From Babylonia areolata (lineage: Eukaryota; Mollusca; Gastropoda; Neogastropoda; Buccinidae): a DNA stretch of 64,000 bases. The translations under genes and the position numbers were made by a program. Below, in pieces: positions 11,575 to 22,401 of the stretch. The DNA lies in contig NC_134878.1 in the NCBI RefSeq assembly GCF_041734735.1, positions 545,001 through 609,000 of the forward strand. The letters are read 5' to 3'. The notes under the pieces are model-generated. The model was not told the origin of the DNA, did no database searches, and was given only the letters and a program-made list of their open reading frames with translations. Numbering within the stretch: the stretch's first letter is position 1; each line of letters begins with the position of its first letter.

Positions 11575-11967
11575 AGTTTGAATTTCTCAAGGAGGCGTCA
11601 CTGCGTTCTGGCAAATCCATATACGCTACACCACATCTGCTATAGCAGATGCCTGACCAGCAGCGTAACCCAACGTGCTTAGTCAGGCCTTGAGTGCAAG
11701 TTATATATCTGTGTGCCTGTCACAGTGGATTTCTTCTCCAGAATTTGACCAGAGGACAACACTGTCGTTGCCATGGGTTCTTTTTCAGTGCGCCAAGTGC
11801 GTGCTGCACACGGGACCACGGTTTATCGTCTCACCCGAATGACTAGACGCTCAGTTTGATTTTCCAGTCAAACTTGGGAGAAAGGACGAGAGAGGGATTC
11901 GAACCCACACCCTCACGGACTCTTTATATTGGCAGACTGGCGTCTTAACCTTGCCATCTTCGTCCTG
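11575..11967 (-). mobile_element. SINE family A, near full-length copy
   Basis: The best copy of family A. On the minus strand the head (plus 11885-11964) folds as a tRNA-like unit with pairing ends GACGA...TCGTC and the B-box GGTTCGAATCC. The length and variable arm suggest a Ser/Leu-type tRNA ancestor. The body has the landmarks TTTGACTGGAAAATCAAACT and GGTCAGGCATCTGC. The tail is near 11575-11640. Confidence 0.85.
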
Positions 11968-12019
11968 CTGATCACTGTTAGCTTCTTGGTGGCCGCTCAC
12001 TCGTGGAAGGATTTTGGCG

Positions 12020-12215
12020 TCACCAGGTCTGCCTCCACAGGATAAGCCACTGTCTGGGTGATATTCCCCAGTCTGTCGGCGACTGGTACCCCCGAAAACG
12101 GAGTATGGCTGCCGACATGGCAGGCAAAAAACGGTCATATACGTAAAAGCCCACTCGTATGCATACGACTGAACGTGGGAGTTGCAGCCCACGAACGAAG
12201 AAGTCAGTGTCAGGT
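12020..12215 (-). mobile_element. SINE-like repeat family C fragment
   Basis: Reverse complement of the repeat also seen at 52640-52752. Shared blocks are CTTCTTCGTTC(A/G)TGGGC, GTGGGCTTTTACGT and GGCAGCCATACTCCGTTTTC. The last block is also shared with family B, so B and C have a common internal core. Confidence 0.7.
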
Positions 12216-12409
12216 TTCTTGGCTGTGCTGAAACAGCACACTTGATTGTACAGCATGTCGCTCTGGGCAACTGCCTGGAAGAAGAGGGACCGTGTCTCCT
12301 GCCTGACGTCAACAGACCTCAGCTTCCGCATCAAGTACATCCTCTGGATGGCCTTCTGGCAGCACACGTCTACGTTGGCAGTCCGTCACAGCTTGTCATC
12401 AATAAATGC

Positions 12410-12482
12410 GCCCGGTCAGCTCAGTCGGTAGAGCATCAGACTTTTAATCTGAGGGTCAAGGGTTTGGGTGCCTTATTGGGCG
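12410..12482 (+). pseudogene. tRNA-Lys(TTT)-like SINE head
   Basis: 73 nt with an intact D arm (AGCTCAGTCGGTAGAGC) and a perfect anticodon arm CAGACTTTTAATCTG with anticodon TTT. The acceptor stem pairs with two G-T wobbles. The B-box is degraded (GGTTTGGGTGCC in place of GGTTCAAGTCCC), so the T arm is broken and a working tRNA is unlikely. It is followed at 12497-12536 by the family A tail (CAGTGACGCTTCCTTGAG), so this is the head of a retroposon. Confidence 0.75.
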
Positions 12483-12536
12483 ATATGATTTTTCACAGTG
12501 ACGCTTCCTTGAGTTACTGAACTAACTGAACTGAAC
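12483..12536 (+). mobile_element. SINE tail joined to the tRNA-Lys-like head
   Basis: CAGTGACGCTTCCTTGAGTT and a CTGAACTAACTGAACTGAAC tail match the 3' end of family A at 62411-62450. The central body is missing, so this is either a short SINE subtype or an internal deletion. Confidence 0.65.
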
Positions 12537-12648
12537 TTGCCACCAGTTATCGTTCCCGGGTACTTAAAGGAGCTTACAATCTACTGGTTCGCCTTTAATG
12601 TATAAGGGCTGAATATCGTCTTGAACTTTTCGGACGTTTCTTAACAGG

Positions 12649-12790
12649 GGTGGGTTGCATGAGCGAACTTAACAACGCTAAGTCTGCTTATCGTTGAAGA
12701 ATGTTTCTAACTCCACGGTTGACACCATATACTAGGGAACGTTCCTAACTCAAAGCAAACTTAGCACTGCAAGGATCGTCTCATGCAGAC
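12649..12790. mobile_element. Possible MITE / fold-back element
   Basis: The ends are imperfect inverted repeats: GGGTTGCATGAG at the left, and CTCATGCAGACC at the right, which reads GGTCTGCATGAG in reverse. Inner blocks GCTAAGTCTGCTT and (reversed) GCTAAGTTTGCTT pair as well. It is about 140 bp with no coding capacity. A clear target duplication was not found. Confidence 0.5.
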
Positions 12791-12879
12791 CAGCACTGTT
12801 CTTTCGTTTTGGGCACATTCAGCTCCAGAAAGCTGGTCTGACACCAGACACCAAACTGCTGGGCAGCTCACAGATACTG

Positions 12880-14825
12880 TGTGTCACCACCAGGCCTGTC
12901 AAGGTGTCATACTGTGTGTCACCACCAGGCCTGTCAAGGTGTCATACTGTGTGTCACCTAGGCCTGTCAAGGTGTCATACTGTGTGTCACCACCAGGCCT
13001 GTCAAGGTGTCATACTGTGTGTCACCTAGGCCTGTTAAGGTGTCATACTGTGTGTCACCTAGGCCTGTTAAGGTGTCATACTGTGTGTCACCACCAGGCC
13101 TGTCAAGGTGTCATACTGTGTGTCACCACCAGGCCTGTCAAGGTGTCATACTGTGTGTCACCTAGGCCTGTTAAGGTGTCATACTGTGTGTCACCTAGGC
13201 CTGTTAAGGTGTCATACTGTGTGTCACCACCAGGCCTGTCAAGGTGTCATACTGTGTGTCACCACCAGGCCTGTCAAGGTGTCATACTGTGTGTCACCTA
13301 GGCCTGTTAAGGTGTCATACTGTGTGTCACATAGGCCTGTTAAGGTGTCATACTGTGTGTCACCACCAGGCCTGTCAAGGTGTCATACTGTGTGTCACCT
13401 AGGCCTGTTAAGGTGTCATACTGTGTGTCACCTAGGCCTGTTAAGGTGTCATACTGTGTGTCACCACCAGGCCTGTCAAGGTGTCATACTGTGTGTCACC
13501 ACCAGGCCTGTCAAGGTGTCATACTGTGTGTCACCACCAGGCCTGTCAAGGTGTCATACTGTGTGTCACCTAGGCCTGTTAAGGTGTCATACTGTGTGTC
13601 ACCTAGGCCTGTTAAGGTGTCATACTGTGTGTCACCACCAGGCCTGTCAAGGTGTCATACTGTGTGTCACCACCAGGCCTGTCAAGGTGTCATACTGTGT
13701 GTCACCTAGGCCTGTTAAGGTGTCATACTGTGTGTCACCTAGGCCTGTTAAGGTGTCATACTGTGTGTCACCACCAGGCCTGTCAAGGTGTCATACTGTG
13801 TGTCACCACCAGGCCTGTTAAGGTGTCATACTGTGTCACCTAGGCCTGTTAAGGTGTCATACTGTGTCACCACCAGGCCTGTCAAGGTGTCATGCTGTGT
13901 ATCACCACCAGGCCTGTCAAGGTGTCATACTGTGTCACCACCAGGCCTGTCAAGGTGTCATACTGTGTGTCACCTAGGCCTGTCAAGGTGTCATACTGTG
14001 TGTCACCACCAGGTCTGTCAAGGTGTCATACTGTGTGTCATCTAGGCCTGTCAAGGTGTCATACTGTGTGTCACCACCAGGCCTGTCAAGGTGTCATACT
14101 GTGTGTCACCACCAGGTCTGTCAAGGTGTCATACTGTGTGTCACCTAGGCCTGTCAAGGTGTCATACTGTGTGTCAACACCAGGCCTGTCAAGGTGTCAT
14201 ACTATGTCACCACCAGGCCTGTCAAGGTGTCATACTGTGTCACCACCAGGCCTGTCAAGGTGTCATACTGTGTGTCACCTAGGCCTGTTAAGGTGTCATA
14301 CTGTGTCACCACCAGGCCTGTCAAGGTGTCATACTGTGTGTCACCTAGGCCTGTTAAGGTGTCATACTGTGTGTCAGCTAGGCCTGTCAAGGTGTCATAC
14401 ATTGTGTCACCTAGGCCTGTTAAGGTGTCATACTGTGTGTCACCTAGGCCTGTTAAGGTGTCATACTGTGTGTCAGCTAGGCCTGTTAAGGTGTCATACT
14501 GTGTGTCACCTAGGCCTGTTAAGGTGTCATACTGTGTGTCAGCTAGGCCTGTCAAGGTGTCATACTGTGTGTCACCTAGGCCTGTCAAAGTGTCATACTG
14601 TGTGTCACCTAGGCCTGTTAAGGTGTCATACTGTGTGTCACCTAGGCCTGTTAAGGTGTCATACTGTGTGTCACCTAGGCCTGTCAAGGTGTCATACTGT
14701 GTGTCAGCTAGGCCTGTCAAGGTGTCATACTGTGTGTCACCTAGGCCTGTCAAGGTGTCATACTGTGTGTCACCTAGGCCTGTCAAGGTGTCATACTGTG
14801 TGTCACCTAGGCCTGTTAAGGAGGT
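12880..14825. repeat. 33/35 bp minisatellite with 136 bp higher-order pattern
   Basis: About 58 units of AGGCCTGT(C/T)AAGGTGTCAT plus ACTGTGTGTCAC. Long (35 bp, CACCACCAGG) and short (33 bp, CACCTAGG) variants often run long-long-short-short, giving a 136 bp period visible as ATGs 136 or 272 bp apart. After about 13820 the order breaks down and short units dominate. Frames of 109-315 residues are artefacts. Confidence 0.97.
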
Positions 14826-15436
14826 GTCTGCAAACTTGATATGCAGGCTGGAGTCTTCACAACTGTGGCAGTCCTGTGTGACTGGCAAGTTGACAAGTTA
14901 TTTTTTGTTTGTTTGTTGGGGGTTTTTTTGTTGTTTTTTTTGTGGATGTGTGTGTGTGTGTTTGTTTTCTTTTGTTTTTTGGTTTTTGTTTGATACAATG
15001 ATTGCTGTAATTTACCATGTACATGCGCCGGAGCAGGCGCCTGTGGCAGCCAAACACTTCGGTATCGTCTGCAACCACAGAAGAGACTTGACTGCCGTGA
15101 GTGCCCAACATGAATTCCATCAGAAGCATATCCATAACTGATATCTGATTCTGACAGTATGGTATCTTATTATGGTTATGTGTGATTTGGTTATTACTTT
15201 TATATATGGTTTGTAAAGAAAACGTATTCCGAGCCATTGGTTCGTGAGTCTCGCAAAATCAGCGAAATAGTGTCATCAGTGCTGGTATACGTCATGGTCT
15301 ATTAAATATCCTTCCAGCTTTTAATTAAACTTTTTAAGACTCATAAACTGTTGGAAACAAAATTGACATACAAGACTCTGGAATTCTGTTTCACTCAGTT
15401 TTTATCACTCAAGTAATGAGCCTAAAAGTGTGATAT
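14826..15436. other. Intergenic stretch, no gene seen
   Basis: T-rich tract at 14898-14990, then ordinary AT-rich sequence downstream of the minus-strand receptor gene. It may include the end of that gene's 3' UTR. No other feature is supported. Confidence 0.6.
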
Positions 15437-15442
15437 TTTATT
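15437..15442 (-). terminator. Polyadenylation signal of the minus-strand receptor gene
   Basis: TTTATT on the plus strand (AATAAA on the minus strand), 121 nt beyond the stop codon at 15563-15565. It is the nearest canonical signal. Confidence 0.5.
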
Positions 15443-15562
15443 GGAGATTCAGCATCCATGTGAGAGTAAATCTGTGTATGTTGTTACTGTGTTATAATAG
15501 CTAAGTTCATCTCAAAACATAACTACTTGTTTAAAGTTGTTATTGATTCACACCTCTTGAAA

Positions 15563-18500
15563 CTAGTCTACCTGGATCAAATCAGCATGAGACTCCATCC
15601 ATTTTAGGAGTCTAGCTTCTTTGCATTTTCTCCACCTTTCCGCCAAAATGTTAAATGTATATATATAAGGGTTGATGGCAGAGTTTACAGGTAACACAAA
15701 GATTGCTAGAGCCACATTCACTTCTCCGGGGATAGGAATACCAGTCGCTGCCAATATTCCGCACAGTCCAACTGGAAACCAGCACATGAAATTTGTTACA
15801 GCAATCGTGATCAATCTCCGAGCTATGGTCATGTCTTGTGACACTCTGGTGGAGTTTGTCTTCAAGGCATTGCTCTGTATGGACCAGTAGATGAATGCCT
15901 GACCCACTGATGTGAAAATGAATAAAACAAAATTCAGAATAATCATTACACTAAACGCATACAACTTCCCTTTGAATCTGCGTTTTGTAACTGGTAGTGG
16001 AATACATATACCTGTCTGGCTGTAGAATTCCCAATGTGATGTCATGGGAAGTAAAGGTAACAAGGCGAGAAGGCAGCCGACCAACCAAACGAATAGACAA
16101 ACTATTGTTGCTGATTTTCGCTGAAATCTCAAGGTGCTGAACGGAAAGCAGAGGACAACAAAACGATCTAAAGTGATCAGGCAGATGACCAGAGCCGATG
16201 TCTCACAGGACAACAGAGACAGAAAACCGGCCACTTTACAGGCCACACTGCTTTTCCATGTGTCATCATAGTGGAGATACCTGCCACGAAACCGTTGATC
16301 AGCCGCTCCTATCACGGCCATGTAAACACCCATCAGAAAGTCAGCTACAGTCAGATTGGTGACGAACACACTGAAGCCACTGGAAGAGACAATGCTCCTT
16401 GCAAACAGACGTGCACATAAGCAGAAAATGTTACCAGACACTGTCAGACAGGTCAGCAGCCACAGAAATGCACGGTAAGTCCACGAGTGGAGTAAATCTT
16501 CACAGGAGGAAATTTCGTCCATGGGGGCGTAACATGAAACGTCAAAGTTTTCAGGGAGTGTTTCTTTGCAGCACAGTTTATAGTTCTGCGCTGAAATGAC
16601 GCGTAGATGGGAAAGCTCTTTGAAAATGTCCGGCGGAAACGTTTTGACGGGACTGCCCTGCATGTACAATTCAGTCAGCTGGGGAGTGTACTGAAAACCA
16701 TCAGGACTTACAGTGTGAACAGAGGTCAATGTTAAATTCACTATTTTTAAGCGAACAAAGGGAGTAAACACATTCGAATCAAATACTGCCAGTGTTATGT
16801 GTGACAAATCGACCATTGTGAGGTGGAATTGTTGAATATCAGAAGGAGGATCAGCATGGAGTGACGTGATAGGGTTGCCAGATAGAGACAACGACTGCAT
16901 ATTTTCTAAGCTGAGAAAACAAGTCATGTTGACACGCTGCAGATTGTTATCACTGAGGTCAAGGAATCTTAAATTCCTCAACTTCATTTTGGGCACAACA
17001 GACAAAGAACACTTGGTGAGAAGCAGACGAATAAGATAGACGTTACTATCTACATCAGACAGTGTCAGACCTGAACCCGAGGCATCTAGGGAACGGATCT
17101 GAGGGAAGAGTGCTGCATGGAAAGGCTGGACACAGAGAAAGGTGTGAACTTGACAGAGGCAGCCTGTAGGACAGGTAGCATTGCACCACAGTTCATCATC
17201 ACGCATTGGGCAGTGAGGCCAGCCGTCACACACGTGGTCACTGTGTACACATATCATGGAATGTCGACATGGGAGAAGCCCTGGACATGTCATCTCTGCA
17301 CATCCCTCTTCATCCCCGTGCTCCAGACAGTCATGCACGTCATTGCATCGTGTGTAAACAGGCAGACAGTCGTTCCATTCTCCAGGACAACGATAATGAC
17401 TATCCGGACAAGACTCATTGGGCTTCATTTGGATTGTGATGAATTTTGATATTCCGTCAAAACTGACAAGAACAGGAGATGGGAAACGCTCCCATTTAGA
17501 AAATACTGTCTTGACAGCAGAGCAGTTCCTTTCGTCAGATTGATCCTGGCAGTGGGGCAGCTGATCACACATGTGGTCAAGGGAGATGCACTGACCATTT
17601 GTACACGTGAAACCAGTGAGACAAGGAGGATGCTTACAGAAAAATTCATCACTGGAATCCGGACAGTCAGCTGTCAAGTCGCATACTAGGGAATATGACA
17701 GAGTGGTCATGTCGTCACTGCACGTGAAGGAGTCGGTAAAGGTCAAGTGCCGATCTGTGGACGGCTGACCAGAAACAAGACACAGAGACGTGTTCTGTTG
17801 ACGGCACACTTGGTCACTGTTGGCAGCACAAGACAGAAGCTTGTGAATCAAATGAGCATTGAGACACACTGCCGCAGTGTGTTGTCCCTTTGACAGTGAC
17901 AATTGTGGCTTGGCAAAATGAACTGGTACTGGATCGCGGATTACCTCTGTTGTTTTGTTGAGCCCGACTTCACAAAACACTCCCAATCCAAAGGTAAACA
18001 TCAACTGATACTGGTCACATTCTACTCGATGAATAAACATATCTACCATATAAAGTATGAAACAGGACCGCAGAACATCATTCACGCTCTCAAAAAACAA
18101 ATCAAATGCATGATATAAAACAGTTCTTTCTTCAGTATGCACAGTATGTCTATACATATTAGGCAGTGTTACGTCATTTGCATACACACCTATCATTAGA
18201 TCAATATGCTTAGTCCAATATCCCGATTTTTTTACCATAACACTGTATGGGTCAAAGACACAGTGGGAAAACCCCAGTTTCCCACCAAATGCATTACAAT
18301 GAGTATCACCCCATGTTTTCCCACTTTCCTTTCCTGGCATCTCGTCAAGTAGCATCATATGCTCAGCCCAGTAAGCCCCTGATTTTCTTAAAAATGGATC
18401 AACGAGACGATGCCATCTTTGCTTTTTTGCTTTACCATCCGTATGTAGAAGCAGTCTGTAACACTTGTCACACATGGACAATGACCCCTGACAGTCAGCA

Positions 18501-19059
18501 CTGCTGAAGGGACAGTGTTCTGTTTCATCTCGTCCATCTTCACACTCTGTCCTCATGTTGCAATCCATGTGGTGCTGAAAGCTGGAGTAGTGCTTCACAG
18601 AACAGTTCCACAGACCGCTAGGCAACTTCCGGGGTGCTTTACTTTCAGGGAGAAAAGAAAACAACAGATGGAAGCATGACGTGTCGGTGTGTATGACGCA
18701 ATACTCAAAAGACACACCGAGAGAAAAATATCCGTCATCACGATCAAACACGTAGGCATCTTCGGGCCACGACGACGACCACATTACACTCCCTTTTTTT
18801 CCTTTTGAGTGGGTGTATTCTTCAGTGTCGTGGAACACACTGACGTCTGTTGAGTGTGGTGAAAGTTCTTTGTAACTGATCATGAGGACATGTTTAGATG
18901 GCACAGGTAAATCCCTCCAAAGACATGTATCATTATAATTTCCCTGTCTGCCCAAGGTCATGTAGCCAGTGGAATTCGAGGTCATCACAAGAACCAGATG
19001 TACTCGGTTATCAGTAAGCAATTTCCAAACTGTGTCGATGGTGTACTCTGCCAAACAGC
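15563..19059 (-). CDS. GRL101-like receptor: CUB-like, LDLa, C-type lectin-like, LRR and 7TM (receptor 1)
   Basis: Cell-surface receptor of the LDLa/LRR class related to molluscan GRL101 and vertebrate relaxin receptors. Residue numbers count from TTG at 19054, which is not taken as the true start. Regions in order: a CUB-like N-terminus (about 44-136), a cysteine-rich LDLa-like module (151-181), a C-type lectin-like region (195-361), LDLa modules (445-473, 478-511, 549-585, 590-624; CPDSSDEFFC and DQSDERNC hold calcium-site acidic residues), an LRR N-cap (628-641), LRRs (655-825) and seven TM helices (861-1135). TM3 ends TLDRF (DRY-type) and TM7 has NPYIY. An acceptor (TTTTTCGATGAGCAG on the minus strand) ends at 19060, and an in-frame stop lies just before it, so the signal peptide must be on an upstream exon at higher coordinates. 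The intron is phase 1. The ligand is unknown. Confidence 0.88.
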
Positions 19060-19512
19060 CTGCTCATCGAAAAACAAACGAAAAACAGAAAGGCAAGCCA
19101 AATAAAGTGTCTGGCAGTTGATTTGTTTTTCAATACAACACGAAAAAACAATCAACACACAAGAACTGTACATACACAAATATGTATCACTCTGAAACAA
19201 AGAAACAAGAAACAGTGCTTTGGTCTTGTGTCCGAACACGGAGTGCATATGTAGACCACACAAATTGATCACACATCGCTTCAGTGATGAAGGAACAAGA
19301 CCAAAATGCTTCCACATTGAACATTTCTGTCTATGTCCTGTTTACAGTGTGTTTGTTTGTTTGATTTTCAATTAACCTGGCGCTAAAGATTGAATTTGAG
19401 AAACCTATTGTACACTGAGACAGACTGAACAATTCTTCTTGGACGAGAAGTCCGGGCTTGTTCCCTTATCTGTAACAAGATATCCGTCCGTCTGTGTATC
19501 TGACACACACCC
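19060..19512 (-). other. Upstream intron of receptor 1
   Basis: AT-rich sequence behind the splice acceptor of receptor 1. The first exon with the signal peptide should lie here or further right, but I could not pick it out. Confidence 0.5.
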
Positions 19513-19552
<40 letters not shown>

Positions 19553-19554
19553 AC

Positions 19555-19598
<44 letters not shown>

Positions 19599-19605
19599 AC
19601 AACAC

Positions 19606-19637
<32 letters not shown>

Positions 19638-19679
19638 ACAACACAACACACACACACACACACACACACACCACAACAC

Positions 19680-19713
<34 letters not shown>

Positions 19714-19761
19714 ACAACACAACACAACACAACACACACACACACACACACACCACAACAC

Positions 19762-19822
<61 letters not shown>

Positions 19823-19845
19823 ACACCACAACACAACACACACAC
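19513..19845. repeat. (CA)n array with ACAACACAAC interruptions
   Basis: Six to seven long (CA)n blocks separated by CCACAACACAACAC spacers, giving a second-level repeat. Cys/Val and His/Thr frames here are low complexity. Confidence 0.95.
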
Positions 19846-20009
19846 GCGGACGCACGCACACAAATGTGGAAGTAGCGCTGCCCAAAATATTTTTGTTCAT
19901 AATTTGAATGACATATGCGATATATGCTTTATCAGAAAATTTGTGTTGCATATCTTATAGTCAACAGTCGGATTATTTATATCAGATTAAAAGCTTGGAC
20001 GCGCAGTTT

Positions 20010-20210
20010 AGAATAAAGGTTGGATGATACATTTCAGAATAAAAATTACTGGTATATTCTAGAATAGATGTTGGAGAGTGCATTTTGGAATGAAAATTGG
20101 ATTGTATATTTTTAGAATAGATGTTGGAGAGTGCATTTTGGAATGAAAATTGGATTGTATATTTTTAGAATAGAGGTTAGAGGGTACATTTCAGAATAAA
20201 TGTTGGATTA
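20010..20210. repeat. Short tandem repeat of about 63 bp with 30 bp sub-units
   Basis: Three to four units of TTTTAGAATAGATGTTGGAG, AGTGCATTTTGGAATGAAAA and TTGGATTGTATA. Two central units are identical. Confidence 0.8.
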
Positions 20211-20214
20211 TATA

Positions 20215-20560
20215 TATAACATATAACATTTTACGTGTATGGCCGTTTTGTTTATTTACCCCGCCATGTAGGCAGCCATACTCCGTTTTCGGGGGTGTGC
20301 ATGCTGGGTGTGTCCTTGTTTCCATAACCAACCCAAACTTGACATGGATCACATTATCTTTAACGTGCGTAGTTTATCTTCGGCCTGCGAAAACACACGA
20401 AGGCAGTTCAGGCGCTAGCAGGTCTGCTCATATGTTGACCATGTTGATCGGAAAAATCTCCACCCTTTACCCAGCAGGCGCCGTTACTGATATTGCAACC
20501 CGGGACCCACAGAGTGAAAATCCAACGCTTTAACCACTGGGCTACAGACGATGCTTCCGC
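20215..20560 (-). mobile_element. SINE family B copy
   Basis: Minus-strand copy: GCAGCCATACTCCGTTTTCG at about 20272, GGAAAAATCTCCACCCTTTA near 20450, and a tRNA-like head (20480-20550) whose reverse reads AGTGGTTAAAGCGTTGG then GGGTCCCGGGTTGCAAT. The 3' part seen in the copy at 55545 is missing. Confidence 0.85.
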
Positions 20561-21354
20561 TCCCTGCAGCTGATCAGTCCTGCTGCAATATGTTTCGTGC
20601 TGGGCGATGTGAACCACCATGACGTGCGCACGTGCTTACTTCCGTTCCTTCAGTACGTCACGTGTGCCACCCGTCAACAAAAGACCTTGACCTGTGCCAC
20701 CGCAACATACCACAGACCTCCACATCTGTTGCGCGTCCTCCCGTTGGAAATCAGATCATGACGCTGTCTGCCTTCTGCCTCAGACTGGTCCTGTTGTGAA
20801 GTCAGTATGTGAAAGTGTGGACGGTTCATTGTGAAAGAACTCAGCGGATGTTTTTAGTGTTCGGAGTGGAATGTATGACTGGAGTCATGACACAACGTCA
20901 AAGAAGCTTGTGGACTACATGAATTTCATAGTTGTAATGATCGAAAAGAGTAACTTGAGAAAGTAATTGGAAGTTCGCATGAAAGGTTCATGGGTGACTG
21001 TGATGATGTTTGCAAGAATGTTGATTTTGGTGGCTGTTTTGGTGGTGGTGGTGATGACGATAATGAAGGTGGCTTTATTGACGGAAAGGAAGTAGGATCT
21101 CTCTCTTTCAGAAACTGAATACATGGAAAGCGCCCTGTTGTGATTAAATCAGTGGCCGATTCTTGAAATCATGTGCTGCACAACGTTTCTCCTTTTTTAT
21201 ACATTATTTTCCTGGCCTGTAAGAACTCGTTGTGTGCCAGAATTGTGGAGAGAAAAAAACACACAACAACTCCATCACCTGCCCCTTGCTGTGTCCAACA
21301 CCCAGTGTGGGCTGCAAAAGAAAATTCTACTCCACAGCAACAGGTCTGCAGGTG
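20561..21354. other. Intergenic stretch, no gene seen
   Basis: Ordinary unique-looking sequence between a SINE and a 32 bp array. I see no supported gene, RNA or element. Confidence 0.6.
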
Positions 21355-21690
21355 GTCACACTGGAATCCAGCCCACATCCCCATAGGCACTCCTAGAATC
21401 CAGCCCACACATCCGTAGGCACTCCTAGAATCCAGCCCACACACCCGTAGGCACTCCTAGAATCCAGCCCACACCCCCATGGGCACTCCTAGAATCCAGT
21501 CCACACCCCCATGGGCACTCCTAGAATCCAGTCCACACCCCCGTGGGCACTCCTAGAATCCAGCCCACACCGCTATGGGCACTCCTAGAATCCAGCCCAC
21601 ACACCCGTAGGCACTCCTAGAATCCAGCCCACACACCCGTAGGCACTCATAGAATACAGCCCACACCCCCATGGGCACTCCCAGATCAAA
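21355..21690. repeat. 32 bp minisatellite
   Basis: About ten units of AATCCAGCCCACACNNCC plus (G/A)TAGGCACTCCTAG, 31-33 bp each. Confidence 0.95.
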
Positions 21691-22164
21691 ACCCTAACCC
21701 CAGAAGATGCTGGCAGCCAGAATGTAACAGCCCCTCAGCCTCAGTCTCAGAGATGATGCCGTACCACGACCCTACGATGCACATTTCCATTTGGATCACA
21801 CCAGCCGAACCATGCATATTTCGGCTGGCTCTAGCTGGACAGTCGTGGATCGTGCCTATATGTCAGCAGGCACAGAGAGACACAAGCTTGGGACCTGTGC
21901 CTCCTTTTGTGACCCCGGTACCAGTAATTCTGTGTAAAATTTGAAGAAGATGTCATGGGCACGTTGACGAAAATGGAGTAACAATGGTTCTATCTAAAGA
22001 CAGCAAAAGAACTGCCCAACATACTGAGGTAGTAGCCTGATCACAAAAACAGTCACTGATGGATGTCATTTCTTGTGATTTCAGTGTTCGAGAGACGCAC
22101 TGTTTGATTGAAAGACTTTGGTCAAGACTGACGCCTAAGCGAAGGATAGTAGATAAAAGCGAAG

Positions 22165-22168
<4 letters not shown>
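21691..22168. other. Intergenic stretch, no gene seen
   Basis: No coding signal beyond chance frames. It ends in the CA microsatellite at 22169. Confidence 0.6.
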
Positions 22169-22254
<86 letters not shown>

Positions 22255-22357
22255 CGTGTGTGTGTTTGTATCTTTGTGTGTGTGTTTGTGAGAGAGAGAG
22301 AGAGAGAGAGTGTGTGTGTGTGTGTGAGCGTGTGTGTGTGTGTGTGTGTGTGTATGT

Positions 22358-22399
<42 letters not shown>

Positions 22400-22401
22400 G
22401 T
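22169..22401. repeat. CA, GA, TG and TA microsatellites (left flank of LINE)
   Basis: (CA)n at 22169-22251, (GA)n at about 22290-22310, (TG)n to about 22350, then (TA)19 at 22361-22398 followed by CGT. The TA run plus CGT recurs at the far end of the LINE (26602-26644) and is read as its target duplication. Confidence 0.9.

Noticed and set aside
12410-12482. Functional tRNA-Lys gene
   Set aside because: The B-box and T arm are degraded and a SINE tail follows.
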